Shown here: positions 21,982 through 32,671 of the stretch, in pieces
Numbering within the stretch: position 1 is the first letter of the stretch
How the letters are laid out: the number at the start of each line of letters is the position of its first letter
Assembly (NCBI GenBank): GCA_963920635.1
Contig: OY987302.1
Span: forward strand, 45,263,500-45,327,499
Length of the DNA stretch: 64,000 nucleotides
From: Pseudeuparius sepicola
Lineage: Eukaryota > Arthropoda > Insecta > Coleoptera > Anthribidae
Direction: 5' to 3'
Made by a program: the position numbers and the translations under genes
The notes under the pieces: model-generated
The model's database searches: none
What the model saw: only the letters and a program-made list of their open reading frames with translations
Told to the model about the DNA's origin: nothing

Positions 21982-22567
21982 TAGATATTTGCTGGAGTAG
22001 CTAAGCAATTAAATTACCATTACTTAATCATGATTAAGATCTAATCATCTCCTGGTGATGCTAACATGGTTAGCGAAACGCACGTCGAGTGAAAAAAAAA
22101 ACAAAGTTTTGGTGTGTGGAGTTAAGCAAAAGAAGTATTTTCTAAGTGCCAAAGGTTCCTGATTCCCAACTTAGTTAATAATAATGATGCCTTTATTTAG
22201 ATCATTTCAAATTACATTATAAGCATGCATATACAAAAAGGTGGCGATATCCAATCATTAGCTGCTCCTATACAACCACCTATAGAAATTATTATAAAGA
22301 GCAACTTACAACTTAACCTGATCTAATCTAGAACCTATTCTAAGTTGTGGAAAAAATATTAACCCAAATAACTAAAATACAAAAATACAAATTATAAAGA
22401 CGACACAATAAAATAAAATAAAACGAGCTGTCTTATAGATATACCTACTTATGTACAAGTGTAGATAATATTATCTGCATCAATTTTAAATTTTACAGTC
22501 ATCACTACAATCTGTGCTACAATACATACAAGATCCCGTTTTCTAGCTGCCCCAATTAAGTTGGGTG
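21982..22567. other. Spacer between the two duplicated blocks
   Basis: Begins with the inverted flank described at 20765-20803. Then AT-rich sequence with an AATAAAATAAAATAAAA run near 22407 that could be an old poly(A)-type retroelement end. No gene. Confidence 0.4.
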
Positions 22568-23165
22568 CAGATTATGTATAATATAATGATAATGTGCTAT
22601 ATCAAGCGGACATTAAGTATTAAAATCTTAATTTTTACTTATCCCCAAAGACGGCAATGTAATGTCCCAACCCCCTATTAATCATCCTATTAATAGTAAT
22701 TTAAATTGGGCTACTTTCCGTCACTCACAACACGAAAAACAACGAAGCCACGGCCTTCTAGGTCTAGACGATCAGTACGATTAACACGGACCAACGACTG
22801 TGCGATGACTGCGGCGGGGCCACCTAGCAAGCACTGGCTTGCCGGCTAGCGCAAGCGCACTTACAACTTACCGTTATTTTCAGCAAAGCAATTCACTTGT
22901 TGTAAGTGAGGGCTCGCTAGCCGCAAATGAGCAGTTGAATTACCACAGCTGAGTGCATTGCAGCAGACTGCACTCACGTGTAGTAACAAAACGACTGGCT
23001 TCATGTAAGCAACCGAAAGTAAAAATTTTGCTGTGGTAGCAAAGAAGTTTTAGCAAAACAGGTTTACTTGCCACACCAATTTTTTTTGCTATGACAGCAT
23101 AATATCTATTTACCGCAGCAAAAAAATCTTAGCAAAGCAACTCACTCGGCGGAATTCTTTCAGTG
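22568..23165 (+). repeat. Segmental duplication, copy 2
   Basis: Second copy of 21412-21981, ending in GGAATTCTTTCAGTG then TA. No matching left CACTGAAAG end lies next to it, so it is a right-hand fragment of the same element family. Confidence 0.75.
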
Positions 23166-23339
23166 TAGGTAATTTACTCAAAAATAAATGAAGATGATGT
23201 AAATAAATAAATATTTAAGAAAACAGCATATATGTAAAGTGTGGTAACTAGGCATTTACCGAATATGAGCCGTAGGCAAGTTTTGCAATCAATTACCTCC
23301 GATAGTGATACTAGCTACGATGCCTTCGACTTTCCGCAT

Positions 23340-23500
23340 ATTCGAATTAACATTTCAGTCCCTTAGGGGTGAAATTATATGGAAAATCCTTTCTTAGCAA
23401 ATGCCTATGTCGCATAAAGAACCTGCCTGCCAAGTTTCAAGTTTGTAGGCTTCACTAGTCCCTGAGATTTGGTGATGAGTGGGGTGCGTGAGTCAGTAAA
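23340..23500 (+). repeat. Probable interspersed repeat tail
   Basis: The stretch with AAATTATATGGAAAATCCTT, CTGCCTGCCAAGTTTCAAGT and CCTGAGATTTGGTGATGAGT, ending in GTGAGTCAGTAAA, has the style of a repeat I remember from many insect genomes that ends in CAGTCAGT words. The memory is not verifiable here. The next element begins directly after it, at 23501. Confidence 0.3.
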
Positions 23501-24469
23501 CAGGGTGGCCCACCACGAACTGCATCGATCTATATATGGAAAACTAAAATTAGGAAAATTCTGAAAATTTTGCACCTCCTCAATGAAGATGGGCGCTGCT
23601 CAACTAAAATATTTTGGTGAATCTGGCACTTCCGGTTATACCGGAAGTCGATATCAACTTTCTTATCTCAAATGGAACACTCTGCATATTATTGCATTTT
23701 TGGATTCTAGGCTTCATTTTGGAACAAAAACATGCAACATGTCCTATGTCTAAATTCAACCGTTTTTGAGATACTTGCATTTTTCCGAAAAAAATTACAT
23801 GTGCAGACCTAAAGTCAATTAGCAATTTATACGAGGAAACCGCGAAATTTCAAAACGAATTTTTGGCATCGTGTAACAGAAGGCCTGACCTAGTGATCTT
23901 TGCTGAGAAATAAATCCGTTTTTATACAGGGTGTTCACAAAATATGAATAAAAATTACATTCAAAATGTGCTTAAATCTCGAAAATTTTAAATGGAAACC
24001 CCCATTTTTTTTAATGCGATCTTATTCACCACTAAAAATGATGACAACTTTGTGTAAGGTTTCCTATACCTAAGATCACTAGGTCAAGGCTTCTGTTACA
24101 CGATGCCAAAAATTCGTTTTGAAATTTCGCAGTTTCCTCGTATAAATTGTTAATTGACTTTAGGTCTGCACCTGTAATTTTTTTCGGAAAAATGTAAATA
24201 TCTCAAAAACGGTTGGATTTAGACATAGGACTTGTTGCATGTTTTTGTTCCAAAATGATGCCTAGAATTCAAAAATGCAATAATATGTAGGGTATTCCAT
24301 TTGAAATAAGAAAGTTGATATCGACTTCCGGTATAACCGGAAGTGCCAGATTCACCAAAATATTTTAGTTGAGCAGCGCCCATCGGAATTGGTGAGGTGC
24401 CAAATTTTCAGAATTTTCCTACTTTTAGTTTTCCATATATAGATCGATGCACTTCGTGGTGGGCCACCC
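23501..24469. mobile_element. Foldback transposon with 400-bp arms
   Basis: Arms 23501-23900 and 24072-24469 are reverse complements with scattered differences, beginning CAGGGTGGCCCACCACGAA and ending TTCGTGGTGGGCCACCC. The central 170 bp includes ACAGGGTGTTCACAAAATAT, the start of a different element, so something may have inserted in the loop. Each arm holds a tight dyad, ACTTCCGGT-TAT-ACCGGAAGT at 23628-23648 and its partner at 24324-24344. Non-coding; the minus-strand frame at 23604-23825 is a by-product. Confidence 0.85.
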
Positions 24470-24524
24470 ATAGTATTTCACTTATACCCATGAGCCTGGT
24501 ACTTATGTTAACTGGTGAGAAAAC

Positions 24525-24660
24525 AACCGGTACATATATTATTGGATCTTTGCACACCAACACTTTGAGTGCGTCCTGTTGATCATTCCACTCTGCTTCC
24601 ATACTCTAATATTTTGCTCAACTTTGGTATGGAACTCTCCGTATGATTTTTGTTTTGTTC
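24525..24660 (+). repeat. Dispersed repeat copy (partner 31068-31190)
   Basis: TTTGCACACCAACACTTTGA, GTCCTGTTG and GGAACTC(T/C)C(C/T)GTAT occur in the same order as in 31068-31190. An inverted copy of the first part lies at 30697-30750. A fragment of a palindromic element family. Confidence 0.6.
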
Positions 24661-25245
24661 TGTGCTGTGAGATTTTAAATATCGCTATATGGTTTTAGGG
24701 GTTAAAAAACCGTAGCCGGCTTTGGATTTGCATTTTGCACAATTATAGGATGGTCAAAATAAGCGGTTTTTGAAGATCTTTTAAACAAAGAAAACAGCTC
24801 AGACGAATATCTCCGAAAGTAAAGATTACACGTATTTGCATAGACAAAAAATTAGACACTCTGTATATATACAGATTTTTATCTACAACTACCTACCTTG
24901 TATTTATATTGTGAATTAATTTTTTATTTCTTTTATATTTATTATTCTTACTGCCTCCCCGGACGAGCAGCCACTGTTCGTTTCTTCTTAGAATTTTGAA
25001 ACTTAATTTCCGTACAAAACTCCAAAAAATCTGAACTAAATTTCAACTAAATTTTATCTTAAAAAGCCCAGGAGATATTAATAATATTCCGCTTTTTTAA
25101 TTCAATTTTAAAACCTCCTATTTTGAAATAGAGACAGATGAGTCTAAATGAAAAATGCCATAAGAAAATTCACATTATTTCGGCCCACAGAATCTGCGGT
25201 GGTCAATGGATTGAAGTATTTTTTGTAACACCCTGTATAAAACGT
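24661..25245. other. MITE debris
   Basis: CACTCTGTATATATACAG near 24858 and TAACACCCTGTATAA near 25228 are two element-end words. The arms between them no longer pair visibly. No gene. Confidence 0.35.
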
Positions 25246-25965
25246 GGCTGCCACATCTCTTAAATTGAGATGTCCTTTTTACTGACTACCTCACCTGCCA
25301 TTCCAGCACGGCCTGCGGAAATTTCTTATTACCGCACAGTATTCAGTAATGTGATACTTTACCACACTATAAAACCCTTACTTGCCACATGGTCGTCCAT
25401 AAACGATATTTATAACTTTATCCAACCAAACGAAATTATTCATGCGAGGTTTAAGTTCCTATGAGATTATTGATTGGGGTTCAAGCTACTTCAGCAAAAA
25501 AAACACCATAAATCATGTTTTCTTGTTGCGCCAATATGTTTTCCTTCCCCTTCTCATAAATATTGGAGAAGGTAGATACAAATTGATAAGGAAAACTTTT
25601 TTGTTGCGAAAGAATTGGATAAAAGTTTCGGGGAAAAATTACAATCCCTACCGCCACATAGGATTATTCTATCGCTGCTTTAGGTATTTTATAGAGATAG
25701 ATAGGCTGCTTTTCAGAAACTTGGCAAAATCAGTTTAGCTTTTCGTATTCCCTGACAGCTTGTTTTTCTATTCTTGTTATCTAATTGTTTTTCGAAGAAA
25801 GAACCGCCAACACTGAAAACATGGTATTTCGTCTAAAAACGATTTTTTGGGTACCCTAACTACTGTGCCTAATAAAGAGGATAGTGACGTCGAATTGACA
25901 TTTAAAAGTTGGGAAAAATCGAGTTTGTCTTGGAAGTATCGGAAAAAGTTATTAAGAAAATATCA
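25246..25965. other. No gene recognised
   Basis: A 98-codon plus-strand frame (25442-25738) is basic and aromatic with no known motif. It overlaps a small dyad (GTTTTCCTT / AAGGAAAAC near 25528-25592). Not called as a gene. Confidence 0.35.
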
Positions 25966-26141
25966 TTGACTGACGTATTAATAAGACTTCTCACGGCTAT
26001 AGTTTCATATCCTGAAAAGTAGATGGCGCCTATGGTCAACAATGTATTTTGCATTGTATTTTGTCTCCGGGAAGCTCATGGTGAGCCAGAAAACTGTCAA
26101 ACATGACAGCCGTGAGCAGTCTTTATTAATACGTCAGTCAA
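25966..26141. mobile_element. Short MITE, 176 bp
   Basis: The 33-bp left arm 25966-25998 (TTGACTGACGTATTAATAAG) and right arm 26108-26141 are near-perfect reverse complements differing by one indel and one base. The 109-bp centre contains AGATGGCGCC. I see no convincing target duplication. The tightness of the arms suggests a fairly recent copy. Confidence 0.75.
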
Positions 26142-26532
26142 CCAAAATATGTTCGTATTGTATTAATATACCTATAGCAACCTATACCGCGCAAAAGAGA
26201 CGTCGGACCGGGGGAATAATTCGGCGGCCATTTTTAACCCTAAATGAAGCGGGAAATTTGAAATCATTTATACGGGTGAGTTCCATAAATAATGTAATGT
26301 CTTGGTTATCGTTTTGTGCAAAATTGAACTTATTTAATTCAAAGTACAACATAGGCCTAAGATTTTTGTTGGTTTTCATTTTAAATTAATGCGCATTCGG
26401 GAATTGAAGCAGTTAACTATATAGGTTGAGAAATTGTACAACTTAATCAAAACAACATAATATTTTAATCGTCATAAAGAGAACTAATATAATTATTATA
26501 GTACTTACATTAGATATACCGTATACAATATA
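26142..26532. other. No gene recognised
   Basis: Short overlapping frames on both strands (to 26389) show no domain. The rest is AT-rich. Confidence 0.4.
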
Positions 26533-27666
26533 CAGGGTGTTCCTTAATGACATGCTAATACTTAAGGGGGTTATTCTTGGGCCCATTTTAAGAAAAAAAC
26601 TTCATATGAACGTATGTCGTAAACATCCTAACTTTTGAGATACAGGGCATTAAAGTTCATTTTTTTTTAATTGAATTTTGTCTACATCTCCCGAAATAAT
26701 CAAGCTGCTGAACTGACATTTGGCACTGCTTTGTTTTTGGGGATGGAGAATAAGCTGAAAATGTCAATTTCACCGTATCTCACAGAGGGCGCCACCTGCG
26801 CTGTTTTTTGATCACGCTTTTACGCGTAACTTTTTTGAGGTTATCTTTTTGGTCCTGCAGGTCCATCATTTTAGTGCATCTTTTCATTCTGCAAGAAAAA
26901 GGTACTCCTGTTTCATAACGATTAAGTCCACCGTTTGCTTTGAAATTGCCAAAACGTGCCCCAAAACACCTGTTGACTTCAATATTCGAAACAAAATGTT
27001 CACCTACCACCTTCAAGTGTTACAGATTAACTGTACATTCAAAATACCATTGGTTTTCTTGAAATAGAGTGTCAAAATTTTGTCAAATTCAATCCTTTCC
27101 ATTTTTAAAGCGAATAATTTTTGGTATATTGTTCATAGGGATTTTTTTCTCAGTTTAAATGGTACAGTTGATCTGTAACACTTGAAGGTAGTAGGTGAAA
27201 ATTTTATGTTTCGAATATTGAAGTCAACAGGTGTTTTGGGGCACGTTTTGGTAATTTCAACGCAAACGGTTGATTTAATCGTTATGAAACAAGAGTACCT
27301 CTTTGTTGCAGAATGAAAATATGCACTAAAATGATGGACCTGCAGGACCAAAAAAATAACCTCAAAAAAAGTTACGCGTAAAAGCGTGATCAAAAAACAG
27401 CGCAAGTGGCGCCCTCTGTGAGATATGGTGAAATTGACATTTTCGGCTTATTCTCCATCCCCAAAAACAAAGCAGTGCCAAATTTCAGTTCAGCAGCTTG
27501 ATTATTTCGGGAGATGTAGCCAAAATTCAATTAAAAAAATGAACTTTAACGCCCTGTATCTCAAAAGTTAGGACGTTTACGACATACGTTCATATGAAGT
27601 TTTTTTCTTAAAATGGGCCCAAGAATAACACCCTTAAGTATTAGCATGTCATTAAGGAAGACCCTG
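26533..27666. mobile_element. Foldback element, copy 1 (partner 37452-38609)
   Basis: Ends CAGGGTGTTCCTTAATGACA and the reverse complement at 27666, flanked by TATA-like bases. Arms of about 517 bp pair over nearly their full length (for example CATATGAACGTATGTCGTAA near 26604 with its partner near 27573) around a loop of about 100 bp (27050-27150). Both arms contain AGTTCAT...and the GCCCTGTATCTCAAAAGTTA motif near their ends. A second full copy exists at 37452-38609. Open frames in all four arms (reading VLQVHHFSA...KRYSCF) are the same palindromic DNA read in each arm and need not be coding. Confidence 0.9.
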
Positions 27667-27910
27667 TATATTATAAACAATTTCTTATAAAAAACATGAA
27701 AATATTTTTAATTACCTAACATTTTCATACAATATTACTTGGGATAATCATTCCTTTTAATAGTTTTAATAATAACAACAACCTATTTTCCAGGAACATA
27801 ATATCTATACCTATTTCTGAATTTTTAGGCAGCTAGTTTTATTCCTAAAAACCTTTTCTTTTTGTTTGCTAAAAAAATACAAGCAAAAGAAAACTTGGTA
27901 ACTTCAACTC
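27667..27910. other. No feature recognised
   Basis: AT-rich sequence downstream (3' side) of the minus-strand THAP fragment; AATAAT-type words only. Confidence 0.4.
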
Positions 27911-28288
27911 CTACCACTTTAATCTTTGCTTCAAAAATGCAAGTGAAGTGATTTCTAATTGGGCCTCTTTATAGGCTTCAATAATTTTGTTGCAGTTAAC
28001 AGGTTTACTTGCTGCTGCTGTTTGCATTTCTTCGGTTAATTCTATCGGCTCCAGAAATATGGTCATATCGAGAATTACAATGTCTCCATTTTTCTCATCT
28101 CCATGAGCTACTTCTTGAACGGGAATGAATTTTGTTGGTGGTCTTACCAATTTTGACTCCACTGCTTCTTCGGTTAGGTTTCTAGATGGTAGAGCGTTCT
28201 TTCGTGTTGCATTAAAAAAATCCTGTTCATCAAAATGAATAGAACACGCATACAGAGTCCTTCCAGTGAATATTATTGTCACTGGCAC
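27911..28288 (-). pseudogene. THAP-type zinc-finger protein fragment
   Basis: A 125-codon minus-strand frame. Residues 12-25 read LYACSIHFDEQDFF and residues 32-38 ALPSRNL. This matches the second half of the THAP DNA-binding domain: the C-x2-H zinc ligands (Cys15, His18), the Phe after the His, and the AVP-like block. The first half (C-x2-4-C and the FPxD/Trp region) is missing upstream, so this is either a second exon or a fragment. The rest is acidic, ending in EITSLAFLKQRLKW, with no transposase core. THAP domains bind DNA and occur in P-element transposases and in host regulators. There are no internal stops, which leaves a live exon possible. The start shown is only the first Met in frame. 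Confidence 0.5.
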
Positions 28289-29684
28289 TAAGCCTCATTC
28301 TAAATTTAGTTTATTCTCTTGAAAATATTATTAGTCAAAAAATTATACCTACCTATTTACTTACCTACATGGAATGTACTTATTTCACAACTTGGATGTA
28401 ATAGTCTCTTCGCATTTGTCATTTTTTGATCTCGTAAATATGAAAACGAAAAGCTATTATCCGTACAAAATATTGCGATTAAAAACTAAAAAGACATCTC
28501 TCAAAAGAGCATGTCACGGTGACTTTTATGATTTTACCGGCGCCTTCAAAAAGTATACCTAAATGCAATTTCATTCCTACAGTATAAAAAAAATTAAACA
28601 AGGAATAACGTAGCCACCATTCGAACTGCCAATATGGGATTAAAAATGGCGGCGAATTTCATCTCTTTTCGTACACCGCGCCTTGCCGTGCGCATTAGGG
28701 CCAAAAGCGGTATATATTATGTTAATATACAGGTATATGATTGTATTGTTGTGCTTCTATGCCAATTTCCAGAAACATGTTCTCTTCAAATAGGTAATGG
28801 ATTTTTTCCAGAAAATAGCCTAAGACACTTATTTACTGGTTACTCTGTTACTAAAAATCATAACAATACTATTAACGAAATGAGTTTTGTTGAACACGTT
28901 TTGGAACTATATACCTGCTATATACCTAAGAAACCTCATTAAATAAATTTAAAAACATTAGGTACTTGCTTCAAGATTATTTGAAATGCATGAAAACCCT
29001 TGTGTCTCTAAAATTGTACCATATAATATTTTGAAAAAGGTTAGATGAGATATTTTCGATGATACAATAATAATAGAAATAATATTATAACTAGTTGAAA
29101 ATATTAAGTTTCGCGCTATAGTAGTACCTACCTAGTTGTTCCTATCTTTTGTTTGCACCAGGTTTGTTAGCACTAATTACAGGGAATTCTTTTAAAATTA
29201 CAGTTTGTTTTATGGCTCTACAAGAATAAAGAAGTTAATGTCCCTTAAAACAACTTCTAAGAAACTTCCAACTTTAGTATATTTTGAAGTTGGCGAGGAG
29301 ATTCATTAAAAACTTAATTAAGGCGTGACTTTGTATGCTGGAGGAAAGGTTATAAGGATATTCAAATTAGACAAAACTCTGGGAAGTAAAACTCGATTTA
29401 ATTGCATATTTCGCATGGACCAAAGCGTTTAATTCCTGTTTATTTCATAACGAAAAGTTAATTTTCGGTGTGTTAATTCGTCATTTTTTAGACTGGTGTA
29501 TTCACTGCTGCTGATTCAACTGAGAATAAGTATTTCGTTCTTTGCGATAATTTTATTTGTATGTCCCTATCAATCTCTAAGATACCTAAAACCTATATCT
29601 TTCATTATGTTCGCGGGTATTCATGTAATATTTCACCAGAATGTTGTTATTTTTCGACCTAGCGAACAGTACAAAAGTTAAACA
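28289..29684. other. No gene called; unassigned frames
   Basis: A plus-strand frame of 102 codons (28634-28942, starting MGLKMAANFISFRTP) sits in slightly GC-richer DNA but shows no domain. A dyad CCAGTGA...TCACTGG lies at 28263-28285, at the 5' end of the THAP fragment. The rest is AT-rich. Confidence 0.35.
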
Positions 29685-30220
29685 ATTTTTTTTTTCAGGG
29701 GAGGCAATGTAGGCTGTTGTCAAGAAACTAATCAAATTTATATTTTTCAAACGTACACCCTATTATTTTTACATTTCTGGAACATACTCGATGCTACGGT
29801 TAATTTTTTTATAAAACTTTATAGCATTATATTTACGTATACTTTATACCGTTTTTGAAATATTACATTTATTAAATTTATTTAACTTGGGAATTTGTGG
29901 ATATCATGATAAAGATGGACAATTATTATTGATGCAATAACGAAAAATGTTTATTTTAATGAAAGAATTACGAAACTTAAATTAAGAAATTTGTAAGAGT
30001 CTTTAGAGTGAACTTCAACTTTTTATAACGAATGTGGAATTTAGTTGCCGAGGTCTTTAAATAAATAAGCACATGAGTTATAAAAATGAACTTCAATGCC
30101 GAAGGACAAATTATATATTTTTAAACTATTAAGAAAGAACTTTTATTACTTAGGTAAGGGTAAAACAATTAAAAATGGTCACCCATCCATGAGACTACCA
30201 CGCACGCCGTTGCCTTCCCT
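29685..30220. other. No gene; one worn element end
   Basis: ACGTACACCCTATTATTT near 29752 resembles a CACCCTGTA terminus. AT-rich otherwise. Confidence 0.3.
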
Positions 30221-30221
30221 C

Positions 30222-30250
30222 TACAGTGTCCTCCAAAAAGTTCGCACCAT
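30222..30250 (+). repeat. Tc1/mariner-like terminus
   Basis: TACAGTGTCCTCCAAAAAGT at 30222 followed by TCGCACCATAGG resembles 39731 (TACAGTGCCCGCCAAAAAGT then CTGCACCATATGG) and, more weakly, the 1534 element (CAGTGTCTGCCAGAAAGT). These look like left ends of related Tc1/mariner-type elements. No right ends were found for the 30222 and 39731 copies. Confidence 0.5.
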
Positions 30251-30696
30251 AGGCACAGGGAGGAAATTTTTAATTATTGTTTTATTTTGAAATTAAAAAA
30301 AAACACCCTCAATATTTTAGAAATTTTAATCTCATATTTCTTTGGTTAAAGCAAACATTTTTTTATTGCATCAATCGTCCATCTTTATTACAAGATCTAC
30401 AAATAATTCAAAATAAATAAATTTCGGTTTTTTCTACAGGTAGGTCGCAAAAAACTCTTACTTTGGTGCAAAATTTCAGGACTTAATATCATTTTTCAAG
30501 GCCTACTACAAACTTTTTTCTAGTAAAAAACGACGAAAACCATTTAGCGATTTTTTTATTTAAAATCTGACACCTCAGTGTTAGGTAATCAAAATATACA
30601 GAAAGTTCTTTTGTACGTCATGGTTCCAAAGATGAGCAAAATGTGAATTTAAAAGGAATCTGACGAGTCAAGTGTGTCGTGGAATCCCCTCAAAAC
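30251..30696. other. No gene recognised
   Basis: AT-rich sequence downstream of the mariner-like end. The words GTGCAAAATTTCA and GCCTACTA occur here (about 30461-30512) and again near 39971-39999, in line with a related but decayed element body. Confidence 0.35.
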
Positions 30697-31105
30697 AGTT
30701 GATTGATCAACAGTACTACTCAAAATATTGGTGTGCAAAGATTCAATACAAAAATGTACAGGGTATTTTTTCCTTGGCCATCTCAAAATGTTTAGTTTTA
30801 TAAAACTTTATACTGGCCAAGGGCGCCCTGGAATTATTGAAAAAAAAAACGTTAATAAACATAAAAGTAATTTATTCCTTTACAAAATGCCAACCAACAA
30901 ATAAAAAACAAGTTAAATTAATGGACCTTTCTTCTTGTTTACTGACTTTCAGGCTTCTGTATTTTTACTTCGTTTATAGTGTCTGGAGCGGTTTTGATAT
31001 ACCAGATTTTTGACCCAAAAAAAATCTGTATTTTGAGATGGCACAAAGAAAAACACCCTGATTATTTTCTATTGGTTCTTTACACACCAACACTTTGAGT
31101 GGTCC
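30697..31105. mobile_element. Palindromic element with a MITE core
   Basis: The outer arms 30697-30750 (TATTGGTGTGCAAAGATTCA) and 31068-31105 (TTTACACACCAACACTTTGA) are inverted relative to each other. They belong to the family also seen at 24525-24660. Immediately inside lies the 30759-31060 MITE. Either the MITE inserted at the centre, or the whole is one longer foldback. Confidence 0.6.
30759..31060. mobile_element. MITE, about 300 bp
   Basis: Left end CAGGGTATTTTTTCCTTGGC, then CATCTCAAAAT. The right end has ATTTTGAGATGGCACAAAGA, then AAAACACCCTG. About 31 bp of terminal inverted repeat with a few mismatches. The interior is AT-rich and non-coding. Confidence 0.7.
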
Positions 31106-31262
31106 TGTTGCTCAACTTTGACAACCCGCAGAAAGGAACTCCCTGTATATTTTTTGTTCAAATTTGCTATGTGGGTTTTTTTTCTTTAAACAAGAACTAG
31201 GCTAAAATTGGATGAAAATTTTTTTACGGGGGTGCTTTCATTTTAAGTGGGCCACCCTGTAT
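31106..31262 (+). repeat. Element right end (TTAAGTGGGCCACCCTGTAT)
   Basis: Continues the family shared with 24525-24660 (GGAACTCCCTGTAT near 31136). It ends at a second terminus, TTAAGTGGGCCACCCTGTAT at 31243-31262, the intact form of the word at 29-48. Confidence 0.5.
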
Positions 31263-32136
31263 AATGAGAAAAGAAACAGAAGTCCGATGAAGCTATTATG
31301 TTATTTCACAACTTGCAAAATTCTTGGTGGACGAACAGAAAGTAGTTTTGAAATTAAATTTTAATTGTTCTAGTACCAAAAACCAAAAAATCATGTGAGC
31401 TCTTCAAATCGCATACAATTCAAATATATTATTGAAACTACCCAGTACTATTTTGTATAGATCACTGTTACGGAAAAACACCAAGCTTCCGTCGTTAGAC
31501 TGAAAACCGACAGAGGCAATTACTGAAAAGCAATACCCGCCGTTCGGAATCACTGTTGCAAAAAAAAACTTAATAAAACTTTTTCGGAGGGGCCTTGATT
31601 GATAGTCCGATGTTTGGAATTTTTATTTGGGATTCGAACTTTCAGAAATCCAATTTAAACTGAGGAAACCAGTAAACAATATCATTACGTCCGTTGCGGT
31701 TTTACCGCGGCCCTTTTTAAACTGGAAAACAGTCCATTATTTGTTTCCGGCCAAATAACCCCGTGTTTGTCCGGGGCGCCGTAATAACTGTAACTGAAAC
31801 AGGTAACGGCTCGCGACTGTGCGGCGTTATGTGTTTAATAAACTTAAATACCAGGGACAAGCAGTTGTACTCTCTGGCGTCCTTGTTTTTGGACCATTCC
31901 GGAACGAACACACTTGTTTGTAAGGAGCTTGGAAGTTACACCAAAAACCTCAATTTGAAACTTGGTTGCCGGATCTCAGTGTCGCCCACAAGGCACCGAC
32001 ACGAATTATTTGTTATACACTTACTATTTTAAAAATGTTTTTCTACGACTATTGAAATATACATACTCTATACATTCGGAAACTGATAAACAATAATTGC
32101 ACCCGTCAGGAACCAGAAGTGTCTAAGTCATGAGCT
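31263..32136. other. Unassigned, partly GC-richer
   Basis: 31690-32000 is GC-richer with open frames on both strands (plus 31763-32032, minus 31717-31911) and no recognised domain. It might be exon or old repeat. The rest is AT-rich. Confidence 0.3.
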
Positions 32137-32231
32137 CATGATATAATAATAAAGAAGGTATGATATTGCGCATTGTGGGCGGAGTCATGCGACGTCACGC
32201 GGAGCGGTTTCGGTGGCAGTCACAAAATATA

Positions 32232-32256
32232 TAGGTTAGGTTAGGTTAGGGGTGTC
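32232..32256 (+). repeat. (TTAGG)-type run
   Basis: TTAGGTTAGGTTAGG between the left terminal repeat and the THAP start matches the insect telomere motif. It is only about three units long and sits inside a transposon, so it is not a telomere. Confidence 0.5.
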
Positions 32257-32314
32257 AGTGTCAGTTTGTCGCGACGTGAATTTGCATTATTTAAATTATT
32301 ATTTGCGTTTTAAA

Positions 32315-32590
32315 ATGCGTTGTGTTGTAACAAGTTGCAATGCAGACAATGAAGCAAAGACATTTACGGGACAGTTCATGTTTTTCCGTTTCCCAAAGGA
32401 TGAAAATCTTATTAAACAGTGAACGATTGCTTGTAAACGAAAGGACAAATTTAATGTGAAAACCGCTAGTTTGCTCACAACATTTTAGTGAGGAAAGCTA
32501 TGAGAGGAATTTAAAATGTGAATTGCCATGGTATTCAGCAAAAAATCACCGGCTTTTGAAGCCATCAGACTCCATACCGATATTTAATTT
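32315..32590 (+). pseudogene. THAP DNA-binding domain of a P-like transposase
   Basis: From the ATG at 32315 the frame reads MRCVVTSCNADNEAKTF and, from residue 21, FMFFRFPKDENLIKQ. This gives the first zinc ligands (Cys3, Cys8) and the FPKD block. Codon 36, where THAP domains have the invariant Trp, is TGA (32420-32422). A frameshift near 32470 is needed to reach CSQHFSEESYERN, the C-x2-H ligands, and then SDSIPIFNLP, the AVP-like end. All THAP landmarks are thus present in order, but a stop and a frameshift kill the gene. In P elements this N-terminal domain recognises the transposon ends. Confidence 0.8.
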
Positions 32591-32671
32591 GCCAAATTAA
32601 AAGTTAACAGTGAAATATAATAAGGCGAGAAGTGAACGAATAAATAAAAGAAATCCATCAAAAAATGTGGA

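Noticed and set aside
25442..25738. 98-codon basic plus-strand frame
   Set aside because: Aromatic and basic composition typical of AT-rich random frames, over a local dyad; no motif.
26780..27405. Open frames on both strands reading VLQVHHFSA...KRYSCF, also at 37755-37955
   Set aside because: They are the same arm sequence of a foldback element read in each arm and copy. Similarity is fully explained by the palindrome and the duplication; no known domain or start context.
28634..28942. 102-codon plus-strand frame as a gene
   Set aside because: No recognisable domain, no splice or promoter support. Left as unassigned because length alone is weak evidence in this composition.
31717..32032. 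Overlapping frames on both strands in a GC-richer patch
   Set aside because: Mutual shadows with no domain; nothing decides the strand.
32232..32256. TTAGG repeats as a telomere or interstitial telomere tract
   Set aside because: Only about three units, embedded in a transposon between its terminal repeat and its coding start.
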